A DNA stretch of 64,000 nt, taken from Xylaria sp. FL1777 (taxonomy: Eukaryota; Ascomycota; Sordariomycetes; Xylariales; Xylariaceae). Location of the stretch: contig MU400590.1 in the NCBI GenBank assembly GCA_022578965.1, positions 144,538-208,537 of the forward strand. Reading direction: 5' to 3'. The translations under genes and the position numbers were made by a program. Within the stretch, counting starts at the first letter, position 1, and each line of letters opens with the position of its first letter. This document shows positions 49,307 to 61,845 of this stretch, piece after piece. Under the pieces are notes generated by a model, which had not been told where the DNA came from, searched no databases, and saw only the letters and a list, made by a program, of their open reading frames with translations.

Positions 49307-51212
49307 AAGAATGTAGAGCCAAATTAAAGGAGTATTTGGCTTAAGGAATTTGACATTAGATGGCCACTTGATTATAGGAAGACAAATTACTTTATTATAT
49401 GCCAATGTTTGTTTCATTTCTCATCCGATGGCAGTCTGATGATGGTAGCATGGAGTATTCTATACAGCTATTTATCATTCGTATGTAATATAATACACTC
49501 AGCCTACTTACTTACTTAAAGAATAACATATTATGCTTTTTCAAGATTTAACGGACGATAATTGTTACACGCGTTAAACCAGCTGAACACCTTGTGCTAT
49601 CTCCAAACGCATAGTTCGGTAAAACACCGGGACCGTACCGCGCTGAATTAAGACTTATTGAGACTGTCTTGCGTACGGGAAGTGAAGCTATTCAGCCCTC
49701 GCTAATCTGAGACATATAGGCGAACTACGGAGGTTAGAAAGCCCCGAACCAATTGTATATAGACTCAAGGACAGCCACCATGCTTAGCAACAGCCCCGAT
49801 AGGAGGCATGGACTTTTGCAGCCATAACAGATTATTGTATGCAGAATAGAGAGTCAACAACTCAGTTCCAAGCCCTGTCATCAGCCCTTGTTATAATAAT
49901 AGCGACGTAGCACTAACGCTAAGTAGCAACCCCCCCTCGCCGGGTTTTAGAACCAATTATATAATATCTATGCTACAATATACGAAAATACTCTTTCTAT
50001 TCTCTTTATTTTGTAGATAAACGCCTGTTACATATTTACTTTCGAAAATCGACTCTGAGCATGCTGATTACCTTTGTTTTTCGTGTTAATAACTAGAGGA
50101 CCCTTTAATTCAGGGGCAAGAAAGCCTTCGTTTTTTATTATGTAACCCCCACAGCTAGCCACAACTCGTCCGTATAGCTGTAACCGCCATATACACGCTA
50201 ACCCGGCCTGGCTTGGAACCGAGCTGTACCGACGTGGGAGGAAAAATTTCTTAATCGGGCAACTTCAATTAGGTGTACAGAATTTTTTCCCTATACCTTT
50301 TTCAGCAATCACAAAGCCAAACGAAGGCACAACATGAAAATCAAGGATAGTCTCATGTTACCCTAGGGAGAGAGGGCTTGGGTTTGGGGCCTTGTATCTT
50401 AATACTCTTAGAACGTGTAGTATTGTAGTATTATCAACACGTCATCTCTGCATCCATTACAGTCTTGGAGAGGACTCGAAGTAATCGAATGAGGCTCTTT
50501 ATGTCGGCCATGCTACCCTATTTCTCGCTGACTCGGGCATTAGTGACATGCAATCAGCATGCTTCTATCCTCACTCCTTTCTTCCCATAGGCTTAAACTG
50601 AGTTGTTTTCAATCCCCTGGTATCTACAACCTATCACAGGCCTAAGCGAGTGGAGGGTTGTTTGGACGCGTATATTGGGGGCGTGCAGGCCTTGCCTTGG
50701 GCACCATCCGTACGATACGGGTATAATGACCGGTCACTCAAGCCACACTTCGAATAGCTGGTAAAAATCACGCAAGCCTGCAAGGGATTCCACGTTAGGC
50801 TGGAGAGGTCATGCCTAATTAAAGTGCAATTCTGACTATGAAAGTCGATATTGTTCTGAAGCCCTTCAGTAGTAGCTATTGTTTGAATTTCCACACCTAC
50901 CGTCTAGTCTCAGAAGAGAAATAGAACGGTTAAACTTGCCTAAAACATACAACTTTTTTTGCTTTAAACAATGCAGCTTTTATTTAGGCTCCTTTTTTAG
51001 CCGTAGGTTTTCTGCATTATGGAGTAATAAGAACAGGAAACCTAACGTTAATATTGTAATGAATAAATCTAAGTAAAAACGTAAAGAAAAAAATATTCAA
51101 AATATCCTAGCATAATACAAGCTGTGGTAAATTAAATTCTCCTTATCATCCACCTCACTATATAAAGTGTTGACTATTGACCAAGGCAGCCTTTGTCTCA
51201 TAGTGCCTGCCC
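49307..51212. other. AT-rich, probably RIP-degraded DNA
   Basis: About 1.9 kb with no sustained coding frame, many TA/TAA words and stops in all frames. This is consistent with old repeats eroded by repeat-induced point mutation, but no element family could be recognised. Confidence 0.45.
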
Positions 51213-51791
51213 TTAGCCTTTCGTTTTGAAAGTCCCCGCCTTCTTAGCCGTAAATGCAGCAATGAGGTCCATTAACACCGGTGAGAGGCAATCATACAAC
51301 TCCAGTCCCGCTTCCTTGAACCCGCCTCTCACCCCCGACATCTTGTCTGGATCAAACCCTTGTTCGATGATACTGCTCACGAACGCAGCAAACTGCGGCT
51401 CTTGCCACCCGTCCTTGCCAGCTCCTTCACTGAGCTCCGTGTGGACGAAATCGAGGCCCTTGAATGGGTGGTCGACCTCGATGCGGCCGAACATGTGGAC
51501 GCCGCACTCCTTGCACGCGTTTCGCTGGATAGTGGCATTGGGGTCGACGATGTGTAATTTCGACGCATTAGCGGTGATGGCGAGCTTCTCGCGGGGGACG
51601 ACGCCGACGACGCTGAACAGGGCGTTCGCTGGTTTCCAGCACTTGGAGCAGCCACAGGCGTGGTTGAAGGCTACGTTCGACGATAGAGTAACCTCGATGG
51701 GGGCATCTTGGCAGTAGCAGTAAAGCTTGCCGCCTTCGTGGCTCGGATCGCCCTTGTAGCCCGAACCAATAAGAGGGTGGAGAGACGTCAT
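51213..51791 (-). CDS. GFA-family protein, S-(hydroxymethyl)glutathione synthase-like
   Basis: A single exon of 192 residues starting [15 protein letters not shown]; an ATG 12 codons upstream is less likely. Zinc-binding GFA (CENP-V) features are [30 protein letters not shown] and [13 protein letters not shown], giving the CxC, CxxC and CxxC groups in order. Length and motifs match fungal glutathione-dependent formaldehyde-activating enzymes. These promote the condensation of formaldehyde with glutathione before formaldehyde dehydrogenase. Nucleotide composition is markedly more GC-rich than the flanking DNA, so it stands as an isolated intact gene in eroded surroundings. Confidence 0.85.
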   Translation of the reverse strand: MTSLHPLIGSGYKGDPSHEGGKLYCYCQDAPIEVTLSSNVAFNHACGCSKCWKPANALFSVVGVVPREKLAITANASKLHIVDPNATIQRNACKECGVHMFGRIEVDHPFKGLDFVHTELSEGAGKDGWQEPQFAAFVSSIIEQGFDPDKMSGVRGGFKEAGLELYDCLSPVLMDLIAAFTAKKAGTFKTKG

Positions 51792-53959
51792 TGTAATTAA
51801 TGGTGTACAGATATTAGATTTATGCAATAACTACGAGAAAGAACAATTTAGAACCCTTCAGGCACCGTCCTTTATATCTGTAATGAACATACTATGTTAA
51901 GAACCCCCCCTTAATTGTGGCATTGAGGGGGTCGTTTCTCCTTCGGCAGATGTTCGCATTTGTCGGCTAAAAGTAGAACCAGTTAGATTTAGCGCAACCC
52001 AAAACATACAGATTGGCTAAATTGTGTAAATAATAAAGCCATCGCACAATTAAGGGGAAAAGGCCTTGGTGCTAAATTGGCTCTTAAGATCATCGAGGTA
52101 GGATTAAATGACGCCTCAAGTATGCCTATTGGTGCTGATAAAACGGAGCTGTTGACTCTGGTAGGATTTAGACAACACTGAAACGCCAGAGGCTTCAAAC
52201 AACAGAGCCGGCTTAAATTCGCAAATAGTTATCAGCGCTTATCATTATGCGAGTCCAAAACGAAGGGTCACTTTTGCTACCAGCTCACTCGCGGCCTTGA
52301 AGATGATGTAGGTCCTGAAATTGACGACCTAGCCAATGCTATCATCCAGATCTTAATCCTCCTGTTGGGCTATGGCTCGTTTCCTAGGATATACATAATC
52401 TTCCTGCCTAGTGAACATTCTAAGGCCATACATTTGCTCTCGGTCGGACCGAAATGAACTAGCAGGGTCTGCAAGCTGGATAGAACAAGCTGACCTATGA
52501 TGACCAGGTATCCACTGCTAACTTTGAATCTCTATTCAGAAGCCGTGAGCTGCCCAATAACAAGATCAGCCCCTCGATTCGAGTCGTATGTTTTCGTGTG
52601 AGATACACGCCCGTACTAATAGCCATAAACCAGCACCATATACTGCGCCCTTTGTCGCTATTATCTGCGCACATAAAGATCAAACACGAGATCGAATTCG
52701 GTAGGTCTACCTCTTATGGCCCAGCCAAGATTGCTACCTTATGTAAGTTGCCACAAATATTCATTTGTATGCCTTGCACGTTGTCGTTGCGGCTAAACTT
52801 ACCAAAGACAATTAGAAGCGATTAACATGATTAACACGATTTTCTCTTATGAGGAAGATGAACATGCCAGACTGCCCTCTACTGAGGCAAGTTTCAGTGG
52901 CAAAGTCACGACCGCCTACGGCTTTATCCAACAGATTATCAAATTTCCCGCAGGCAAAATAAGGTGTTCCATTACGCGCCTCTCTCAAGGCTGCAAAGCC
53001 GGACGCCTCAAAGGGGAAGCAAAGAGATGATGCAGTAAACCCACCTTCTCGAGTCCAAGGATCCCCCCCTTTTTCACAATAAACGCCTTGGGCTACCGCC
53101 TAAGGTTAGATCGGGCGTTAAGACGTAACAAAACGACGAATACATCGCAAGATTCTGATTAGGACTGCTGCCACCTAAGAGTTGCCACATATTCCCGTTT
53201 GTCTGCCTTGTAAGGTAGCTCAGGAGTAAAAAGTGTCTCACGTTGCCGCGGACACATTATCCACAGAAACCCTACCTCGGCCTCAGCTAGCTGAGAATCA
53301 CGCATGATTAGGTCTAGACATCTAACTACAAGGTGTTCTAAACTATCACCCATGGAGCCTTAACCCTGGAAAACGGTACAGATAGCAAATTTGGTAACGT
53401 GGCCCGAAGCCATTATGTTCTACTGCCCTATTTTGACTGGCGAATACCCTGAATCTTCTCGCTTACTATTGATAAAATCAGGAAATAAACAGATAGAGGT
53501 GCCACAAAATAGGTTGTACATGGGCCTGGATTGGGTTCGAACCGTGAGCTATGATGCATTAATAAGAGCATTTAGCTAAATATGCCTAAATGGCTTTACA
53601 TATGACCTGCCCCTTTTTCTACCGCCACGAATCCTTGACCACTGGAAGCCATCCACGTCAGTATTTCCACAATGTAGGCGTGTCTATAGAAGATCCGATG
53701 TACTATTACCAGCGATGTGTTTTCTAAAGCGGCTCAAGATATACCCTTGAACGAAGAACACAACAATATTGTTATTTCATGGCAATCTAGATGATTCCTC
53801 TACTCTGAGGGGGTTGGCCGAAAACGAGTCATCTCTACACCAAGTTCACCACCACGCTTCGACGGGTGCCTGCAGCATCTGAATGGATAGCCGCAGGAGT
53901 TCGGAAACTAAGAAGAGGAAAGAAATTCAAGGCCTCGATGAGAATATCATACTCAGATG
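51792..53959. other. Gene-free region with diverged direct repeat
   Basis: About 2.2 kb of decayed DNA. Two related segments of about 31 bases, starting AGTTGCCACA and ending TGCCTTG, lie near 52746-52776 and 53180-53209. Short motif-free frames only. It is probably a mosaic of old transposon pieces, none identified. Confidence 0.4.
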
Positions 53960-54821
53960 TTATCCTCGTGAACCTTTTTGTTGGGTCGTAACTAGTGTGA
54001 TCTGAAGGCTCAGTTTGGACAACTTGGCAGTGTTGGACCGGAGATTAGCAATAAGCTGTGTTGGAGTAGCTAATTTTGATGTATTCTCGTCTGACTCGGA
54101 TTTCTGCTCCCGGGGATTGCTGCTGGTTATCTTGGTTGCTTCTTTTATGAGCTTATCCAGTTTTTCTGCACTATCCTTCAACAGTGCCTCATCTTTCCCA
54201 GTGCGAGTTCCTTCGCTTGCCTTCTGTAAATCTTTGTGTCATTAGCGTCGTAAAGGCAAATAGTGTCAGGGGGAAAACCATACCCACAGCAGTGCTCATT
54301 GAAACAGCAGACCCCAGTAATATCTCTAAAATAATCTTCCCCAGCTGCCTGTGAATATCGGACTCACTATTGAGGAGGCCATCTATGTCTCGGTCGGCGA
54401 ATCCAATCTTCCACAAGCATAGTTGATCACGCTCTTCGACTAGCTGAGCTCGCACCTCGTCCCAAAAGTTTGGATCATCACTCGCGTCATTGGGTTTCAA
54501 TTTCTCAGGCGAGTCAGTCGTTTCAGTAAGGGGCGTCTCCTTGGTGCGATATAAGCGGGTTTTCTTCCCGGGAGGGGCTGTAGCTGTAGAGCTTTGTTCT
54601 GGATTGTCCTGAGATTTGTTTATCTTTAGGGGAGCGGGATAAAACGAGAACGGCCACGACTGTTCGCATAAGACTAAAAGCCAGAACTCAGTTGTGGTAT
54701 GGAATAGCTCAGAGATGATTTTCGAGGGACTTCCTTCCTTTCCTGTTACGGACGTCTTCCGGCTAGGTCTCGGACGATCCGATGTCCGCTTTGTCATGAC
54801 GGCGCACCATGCATATGTCAT
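53960..54821 (-). CDS. Hypothetical protein, probably two exons
   Basis: The first frame starts with ATG at 54821 and runs to about 54250. It is polar and Lys/Ser/Thr/Pro-rich, then has an acidic patch (NFWDEVRAQLVEERDQLCLW), a FADRDIDGLLN stretch and a hydrophobic segment near VSMSTAVGMVFPLTLFAF. A second frame down to 53960 encodes a Lys/Glu-rich, probably coiled segment (DSAEKLDKLIKEATK). A splice linking the two was not pinned down: the best acceptors near 54218 need a phase-0 donor that is not obvious. No family is recognised. Confidence 0.4.
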
Positions 54822-55426
54822 GTAGCATTGAGAAGTAAAGGAAACATGGCCAGCTAGGCTGCCATGTCAAGACCTTTTATCTTGCCATAATGCTATCCCT
54901 TTAGTTCGGGTTTCAGCTGCAATACATAAAAAGTGGAATAGCGGGATTGCTTACATAAGTAGATAAACCAATGAAATTACAATATAATGCTCGGATAATT
55001 GTATTATTGGGTTATTTTCTTATGCAAGGAGTCCTGCTATTCTACTTTTTATGTATTGGAGCTGAAGCGGCTGTTAAAGGGATAACAAAACGGAAGCCCA
55101 GCGGCTACGAGAAAAAAGCGGAACCATCGCACCGCCACAATAAGTCAGTAGACGCTCTCGAACTGAGTTCCTAATATTGCTTCATGGCGATACTTTAACA
55201 CTTGCGTGCAATATTTTAGACACTGTGGCGTTGTATCACAGGCTGTCTCACAGGAGATAACCCTGCGTCTCGCAACACACGTACACGTCATGTGTCGACC
55301 TAAGTTCGCCGATGTCAGGCCGGGAGAGTATGGTGCCTACTCTCCATAACCTCGCACCGACAAGTTTTACCAACCCGGCTTACAGTTTCTAAGCCGATTA
55401 GAGACTTGCGCGAGAATTAGAGAGCC
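54822..55426. other. Gene-free spacer
   Basis: A 67-codon frame at 54971-55174 has one hydrophobic stretch and a basic tail but no other support. Otherwise nothing is seen. Confidence 0.45.
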
Positions 55427-56876
55427 ATGGAAACCTCAACAATGGAAGTATCAATTATGGAGACCTCGACCACGGAGACCCTATTGAATCAACCCCCTGT
55501 CTCCCAGAGCAGTGCCTTGCAATCCCCAAAAGCTAATGGGAAATTAGACAAGGCTTGCGAGTCAACCAACAATGTTCCGGACACAGACAGTAGCATCAGC
55601 CAACCACATGACCACGTCGCATTGGGGAGCGACCTATGGAGCGGTGCCGACTACTATAGCGCTAACACCAAGCTCAACATACAAGCCCGCAAATTTTTCG
55701 ATGCTGTTAATTGGCAGGCTCTTGCCCTTATCGCTACAGGCTGCCGAGATGGCATACGATGTAGCTATGTTGACTCCGACGGCTTCAGCGTTGGGCAGTT
55801 TAACATGGTACGACGCCTTGATTTTGTTGATGGCGTCCGCTGGGTGGCCCGAATCCGGCTGCCCCCTGAGGCGACATCTATCCCTCTCGAACGCTATGAT
55901 AGCCCGAGAGCCTTCGAGATTGAGATTGCTAGCATGAAGTTCTTCAAGTTAGTAGCGGCTTCATTATGATATCAGATCACATCTAATTTCATTAACAACG
56001 ATTAGGTCCAAATCGACAATTCCAGTACCCGACGTATTCGCTTATGACCATGACCCCTCTAACCAAGTTGGCGCGCCGTACATGTTGATAGAATACATTC
56101 ACGGATCCGCCGCTGATGATCTCCGATCGATCAAAAAGTGCGAAAACTTCGGAACCCCCGAGCAAGACTATAAGTTTCGACAGCAAATGGCCAAGATCCA
56201 AGCACAAGTGCTCATGTTCCAGTTTTCCAAGATCGGCAGTCTCTACTACGACGGAGATACAGAAAACTTTTACATCGGGCCAGACGTCGATACCGGCAAG
56301 GGGCCCTGGACATCTTCTGCCGACTATTACCGTGACCTCGCGGATGTCTTGATGAAAGTGGCTGCCGCGCGTTACCACAGGAATCCCGAAGATAACACTT
56401 ATTTCTGTGCTCCCGTGCTTCTGAACCATCTCATGAGCATTCATAGCAAAGGCAGTGACGGCCCATATAACCTCATTAATCGTGACTTTGGAGCCCATAA
56501 CATTCTCGTTGACAACGAATTCAATATTGTAGGTGTAATCGACTTGGACGGGGTTTTCGCAGCACCCCCTGAGGCCGCGGCTCAGTATCCCAGGTTTAGC
56601 GGCTTGCAAGTCGAACCACCTGGCATAACCGTGACGAATCCCTACGCGCTAGAAAGAATCGAAAGTACGAAGCCCCAGCTAGCTCAATACAAAGAACTAT
56701 TGATGAAGTATGAGGCTGAGCTTGGTAATGGCAACGCTACTATAAGTAGTCTGCTAGGGTCCAGAGGCGCCCTTATACACTATGGCTTTGAGGACTGTGG
56801 TGGGTTGGTCGGGTTTCAGAACAAGGTGTGGTTTCAATCAGCGCTCGCGATGCTGAGGGAATATGTTGAAGCTTAA
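55427..56876 (+). CDS. Aminoglycoside-phosphotransferase-like kinase
   Basis: Exons 55427-55947 and 56006-56876 encode about 463 residues. A long Ser/Thr/Glu-rich N-terminus is followed by an APH/ChoK kinase fold. Visible parts are FNMVRRLDFVDGVRWVARIR (nucleotide-lobe strands), PVPDVFAYDHDP, YMLIEYIHGSAADDL (hinge), the catalytic loop NRDFGAHNILVD and the metal-binding VIDLDGV. The usual HxD His is Asn here, while the Asp and the downstream Asn are kept. Such proteins are expanded in filamentous fungi and most have no known substrate. The N-terminus starts with three near-identical METSTM-type words, suggesting small internal duplication. Confidence 0.78.
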
Positions 56877-57354
56877 CGTAGCTAGTTGCTAGAGAGTGGT
56901 TTTAGGAATTAACATGATAGTTTCTTATTCTCATCTTTGCCGTAAAGGCTGAATTAGGGTGCCATTACCTTTCTCCTTCGGAAGTATGGAAAAGAATCTC
57001 GATTTTATGTGTAGGAAGACATTATTCAGAGAGCGGGCGCCGAGCTGAGCTATTATAATTCGCCAATTCACACTTGAAGAATCTATAAGAAGGTCTAAAT
57101 GATAGTGTGTCTGAAAGGTTTAATTAGGAGTGCCTTGGATCTGTTTCCCTATCCTATCACTTCAGTTCAATTGGCAATCTTGTTAAATTCTTCAAATCCA
57201 GCCTAGTCCTTGCCAGCCTTGACCTAATATAATGATGTGTGTTTTTATTTCCCATCTTCGTGATACGGAGTCAAGCGACACGGTCCGTAGGGTACTCGTC
57301 AGTGACCATATAATATATAATACGAGCTTGGGCGTTAGAGACTACTTACTTACC
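56877..57354. other. Gene-free spacer
   Basis: AT-rich; no gene seen. The right end forms the 3' flank of the small Cys-rich frame. Confidence 0.45.
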
Positions 57355-57546
57355 CTAGTTGTGTTGTCCGCAGTAAGAACATTTCCTACCCTTGATAACG
57401 CTGTTGGAACAACCTGGGGTATCACAGGTGACATTAATATGCCCACATTTTGTGCAGGGGCAGTCCCTTTTTGCCCTACTGTTACAATAGGCGCATTCGA
57501 GACCGTTTGTGATATTATTGATGAATACTGAAGTCTTAGCACACAT
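57355..57546 (-). CDS. Small Cys-rich protein, possible double zinc ribbon
   Basis: A 63-residue frame from ATG with ten Cys. They occur as CAYC, CPCTKC, CDTPGC and KCSYC, a CxxC-rich spacing typical of zinc ribbons rather than secreted disulfide-knot effectors. No signal peptide is present. Upstream open frame continues only with a TTG start. It may be a remnant of a larger gene or an independent small protein. No family is assigned. Confidence 0.35.
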   Translation of the reverse strand: MCAKTSVFINNITNGLECAYCNSRAKRDCPCTKCGHINVTCDTPGCSNSVIKGRKCSYCGQHN

Positions 57547-57597
57547 GACGCCTTTGGTCGGTACTATGGATTCAAGAAAACTAATGTAGGGTACCAA

Positions 57598-58595
57598 AGA
57601 GAGAAAAGGTTAGGCAGGTGTTGAAAGACGAAGATTTAGAGTCCGCACTTATCAAGATAGATACTACTAGGAATAAGCAGGACAAGGTCGGAGTGCATAA
57701 TATGTGAGCTTCAACATCTGAGGATGTTTTATAACTAGTAGCCTCCAAGCTGACTAAATAGGAAGAGACATACCTGGAGTGATTCTGAAGCTTACGAGGA
57801 TGTAAGGGTACCTGAAGTTGAGGATAGAAAGAGGTTCATAGTATTACGACTACGAAACACGACATGAAGGGCGGTAATACAAAACACAAACAATTCAGTA
57901 CCCCAGAGCCCGTAGCATCGAGAACATGGCAATCAGAATATCAATTATTATGCCGAATAAGACGCTCTTCGTTGTATATACTTGAAATCTACACATATAG
58001 TGCCTAGGGGAAGTAAAGTGCTAGAGTAAGTAGGTTCGCAAATCATACCTCTAATCTTACCTCTTATATAAAACTCAATAACACGAAGCTATTGCAATAA
58101 AGACCATTGAACCCCTTCAATGACTGTAAAACGGTTATAGGGGGTGATCACAAGACTAGACCAAAGGGCGACCTACTGTTAGTACACGTGCAACATATTA
58201 ATACCTCGCCACGTCATGGGGGTGTGGTAAGACGCCAACTTTTCCAGTATTGGTAGTTACTCAACGCATTATGCAAGGTTATAAGTCTTCATCTTATATA
58301 TAACAAACTGCATTTTCTTCATGGCAAGGAGGTACCGTGCCAGTGTCCGGTAATAGTTTAGTCATTGACAAAATTCCACGGGCGCCTAGATCATCAACAC
58401 CCTCCCTGCCTGATTGAAACTGTCCTACAGGAACAGCGTAATAGTTACGTTCTATACAAGGTAAGCAAGGGAAATCCCTTGTGGAGCGTAATATCTGGTG
58501 GTAGTTTGTTGAAAACCTTCTTGACGGACAGAATCGTGTTTACAATAACTAAAAGCAAACACAGCCGAATCTAGAGAATTCCAGAATGATACCTG
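57598..58595. other. AT-rich gene-free DNA
   Basis: No sustained frame. Probably eroded DNA leading into the SDR relic. Confidence 0.45.
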
Positions 58596-59030
58596 GCCAG
58601 ACCAAAGTCTTAGTTGTTGGCGTGGGTCATGCAGGATTTTGAAGCCTCGTGACACTACTCAATCTGTTGCATCGCACAAATAAACTAATATTGCAAACAA
58701 GGGTTAAAGATTTGGGGGAGGTTTCAGGATCGGGGATCGGGAATTGAATCCCCCATTAACGAAGACCGATAGGGTCATATATTTTTACATGACCCTGACC
58801 TTACGAAACGTAGGCAAGATTATTGTTCAAAGTTGCTATTGCAGCCTTCAATTTATGCTCGAGATTATAGAAATAGTAATATAAAAGAATGGTTCGAACA
58901 CAATTTCCGAGTAGAGGCAATTCAACTCGATGTTACTGTTCCAGATTCAGTGCAACACGCGATTGCATACATGGTAGAGGCTTTTGGATGAATATATTAT
59001 TGTGTGGATGACGCCGGGGCAAGTTGAATC
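58596..59030 (+). pseudogene. Relic of a short-chain dehydrogenase
   Basis: An N-terminal cofactor-site-like piece (TKVLVVGVGHAGF) is followed by an in-frame stop. About 280 bases later a second block reads FRVEAIQLDVTVPDSVQHAI and then MVEAFG, stop, IYYCVDDAGAS. These correspond to the strand-3 LDVT motif and the NNAG motif of SDR enzymes, in correct order. Stops, frame shifts and AT drift show the gene is dead. Confidence 0.5.
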
Positions 59031-61845
59031 TCTTCTTACTCGTTTTCTAATTACCTGACTTTATGATCAACCAGGTGACGGGCAAGGGCCTCGTACACAT
59101 AGGGGACACGGGCTATGACCAATTCAAGCTAAATAGCGTACATTAATTAAAGCAGCATCTTTTGGGGTAAGAAAAGCTAGGTCACATGTTCTGTATTGTT
59201 TCAAAACGGTTCTTCAGGTAGGTTTGAAGCAACGAGGCTAAAACGGAGCAACCGGCACGAAGTAACGGTCGGTACGGCGCGGAGGAACCGGTGTTTTAGT
59301 TAGTAGAGACGCCCGCGCCGCTGTTGGTAATTTTGCAACTTATGGCGTCTGTTGCTATGCACTCCGTAGAGACTGACTTTATATAGCAGTGACCTTTGTT
59401 AAAGCTCAAGAATGACTAGTCATATCTCGGCGGATAGATCTGTGAAGGTCGGCATTTTGAGTAATCTGAGGGGTCTTTAGTTATCCCGCACAACCGAGAA
59501 AGATGAATCTCGCCGAAGTGACCAAGGAGAATTTACTGCAATCGTGATGACAACTGGGACGGAACAAAAGGAAGAGGTGATATTCATAATGGTCATGTTT
59601 CAAACTACATAACAAATCGTGCGCCAACAGTCTGGTAATGAGCTGAAATATGGTTTAACTGTTAAATATAGATGTTGTCACAGAGGCAGGTTAGTATGTG
59701 CAAAGCAGATCTTAGAAATGAATTACGTTATGTCATCGTTTTTTCTAGAACGAACTTAAAGTCCTTTTCTATAGTATATGTTAGTAGAGGCCGTACATTT
59801 TTTACTTCGTTAGCGGGATCGTATCTTGGCAGCCATTAAGGCGCAGTCGGGTGTGCTAAGAGATACACATAAACGTGAAGGCGTACGTTCACCGTAGTTA
59901 TTCAAGCTAGTTGGGGGCACTTATTGTATAGTAGCCTATTTGTGGGGAAGAATCTAAACAGCTAAGGTTAAGCGCAAAGAGCCTCATGAAGCTAGAGTTA
60001 TATATAGTACTTAAGACTTTCGGCCAGTTGGCTCGAGGCGTGAACAACAAAGGTGAATCTTTTGGGCAGCAAGGATGGGTTTCTGTCAAGCACAGAAAAA
60101 GCGTAGTACAAACTGGTCTAATCGAAGCTATTTAAAATAAAACACATTTCTAAAATTGTAATAAACTTCCGCGAGTGGTCAGTCATGTCATTACTAGCCT
60201 GGCTAAAAAACCTTTGACGTCCCGAGCACTGGTCCACTTCACTTTTGATTTCTATCCCTCAGCGCAAGTAAACGCGTAGTATACACTTTGAATGGCTAAA
60301 ATCTAAGGTTTGCAATTTTTAATAGGTAGATTGAATAATGCATGCGTAGTATAGTTGGAGTCGGATCGGACCATGGGTAGGGTTATAAGCAAGGTGCAGG
60401 TAAAGAGTGGAGAGAGTCTTTTTCCATCCAACTGTAACCATAACGTGTTGTCTATGCGCAACTATGGACTGGAATAGATCAGACGAGGGGCGGCAAACAG
60501 CCAACAGAAGCTGTGCCACATCGTATTGATTCATCATCGGGGATTTGCGAAATCTGACACTTTTACAATCACAACGCTCCTGTTTTTCTCTGCGTCAATT
60601 AGCAACTAGAGCAGAAATAACCCGGTTTCTTCATAACACGACGCCGCACCCGGGACATGTGGTCAATACACGTAGACATAATTAGGAACATGATGGATCG
60701 CAGCGCTGCAATACGGGTCGAACCATGTGATGACCTAATTCACGTGGACGTTCATGCAGACTCAACACGAAATGCAGGGCCCAGGCTAGCTTTGCGACCA
60801 ACACAAGTTCGATGAGCAGGCCCCAATCATGATGATGGGTTGTGGGCTGAAATGGGAATGCTGCTCGAGGATCTACCGAGTAATGCCGACACGGGGGAGG
60901 ATGGCGGCGATGCCAAGTGGCGGAAGTGGTATATCGTGGGGTGAGGGAGGTGAAGAGGTGAAAAAAAGAGCGACTCCCAGCCAATAATGGCACGTTACAA
61001 TTTTGGATGTCCATCTTATACGAGTTTGGCTCTCTCTCGTGCATCAGGAACAACAACCGTACTACCTGCACTACCTGCACTACCTGCTGTAAGTAGGTGC
61101 AGTGGGTACGTACCGTACGCAGTAAGTAGGCATGTCGGGCTAAACTAGACTCCTTCGTTTCAGAGCCCCCTCCTGCCTAATCCGGTAGTTGGACAGCCGC
61201 TACCACGGCGCATGACGGCGTCTGATTGGCCCAGGCCGAAACAACCCCCAGAGCACACGGAGGCTTATGACGGCACTTCGCAGGGAGGCCAAGCAACGGT
61301 AATGCCTGACAACTGCCAACTCCAGCCCAAGTGCGCTGTAACCTCGGCCCCTTTCGAGCCACTGTCTGCCATTGTGCGCCGGGATTGGGTGGCCCTCGTT
61401 CCCACCTGGGAGCCGTCATGGGCTGCTGGCGTCCGTCGGGACGGCGCAGGCGCAGTGTCCTTTCTGGGGCCACGAGCCTTCATCACAGCTCACTGCCGAT
61501 CCCCGAATTCCCTGCTGCCCGAGCATGGAGTATACAAACGGAGCATCTTCCCATCACCTGCTGGAAAGGGTCCCTAGTCCCTAGTCCCCAGACTTATACA
61601 GACCTGCAATAAGACCTATCAACAGATCGATATTTCGATCGACGCTATCCATCGTTGGCGGCACTAGTCCATCTACACCACCTATAAAAGAACTGTGTCC
61701 CATTTCCGCCACCTCAACCTGTTGACGACGCTTCACCTGCCGTTGTCCTGGTTTCCTCTTTCACAGGCAAAAAGCTACCTCTGTCAAAACAACGTTATTC
61801 TTCACCTACCTGCCGCCTTGAACTAGAACATCTATCCTGGTTAAA
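59031..61845. other. Long gene-free region and CFEM-gene promoter
   Basis: About 2.8 kb. The left 1.6 kb is AT-rich with nothing recognisable. From about 61140 it becomes GC-rich with overlapping open frames on both strands that look like composition effects. A TATA-like CCTATAAAAG at 61681-61690 lies about 160 bp before the CFEM start. Confidence 0.5.

Noticed and set aside
53534..53543. GGTTCGAACC, B-box-like palindrome
   Set aside because: No A-box or cloverleaf nearby.
61177..61612. Overlapping open frames on both strands in a GC-rich patch
   Set aside because: Frames overlap in several phases with low-complexity products, as expected from base composition. No start context or motif, and the patch sits in the CFEM-gene promoter.
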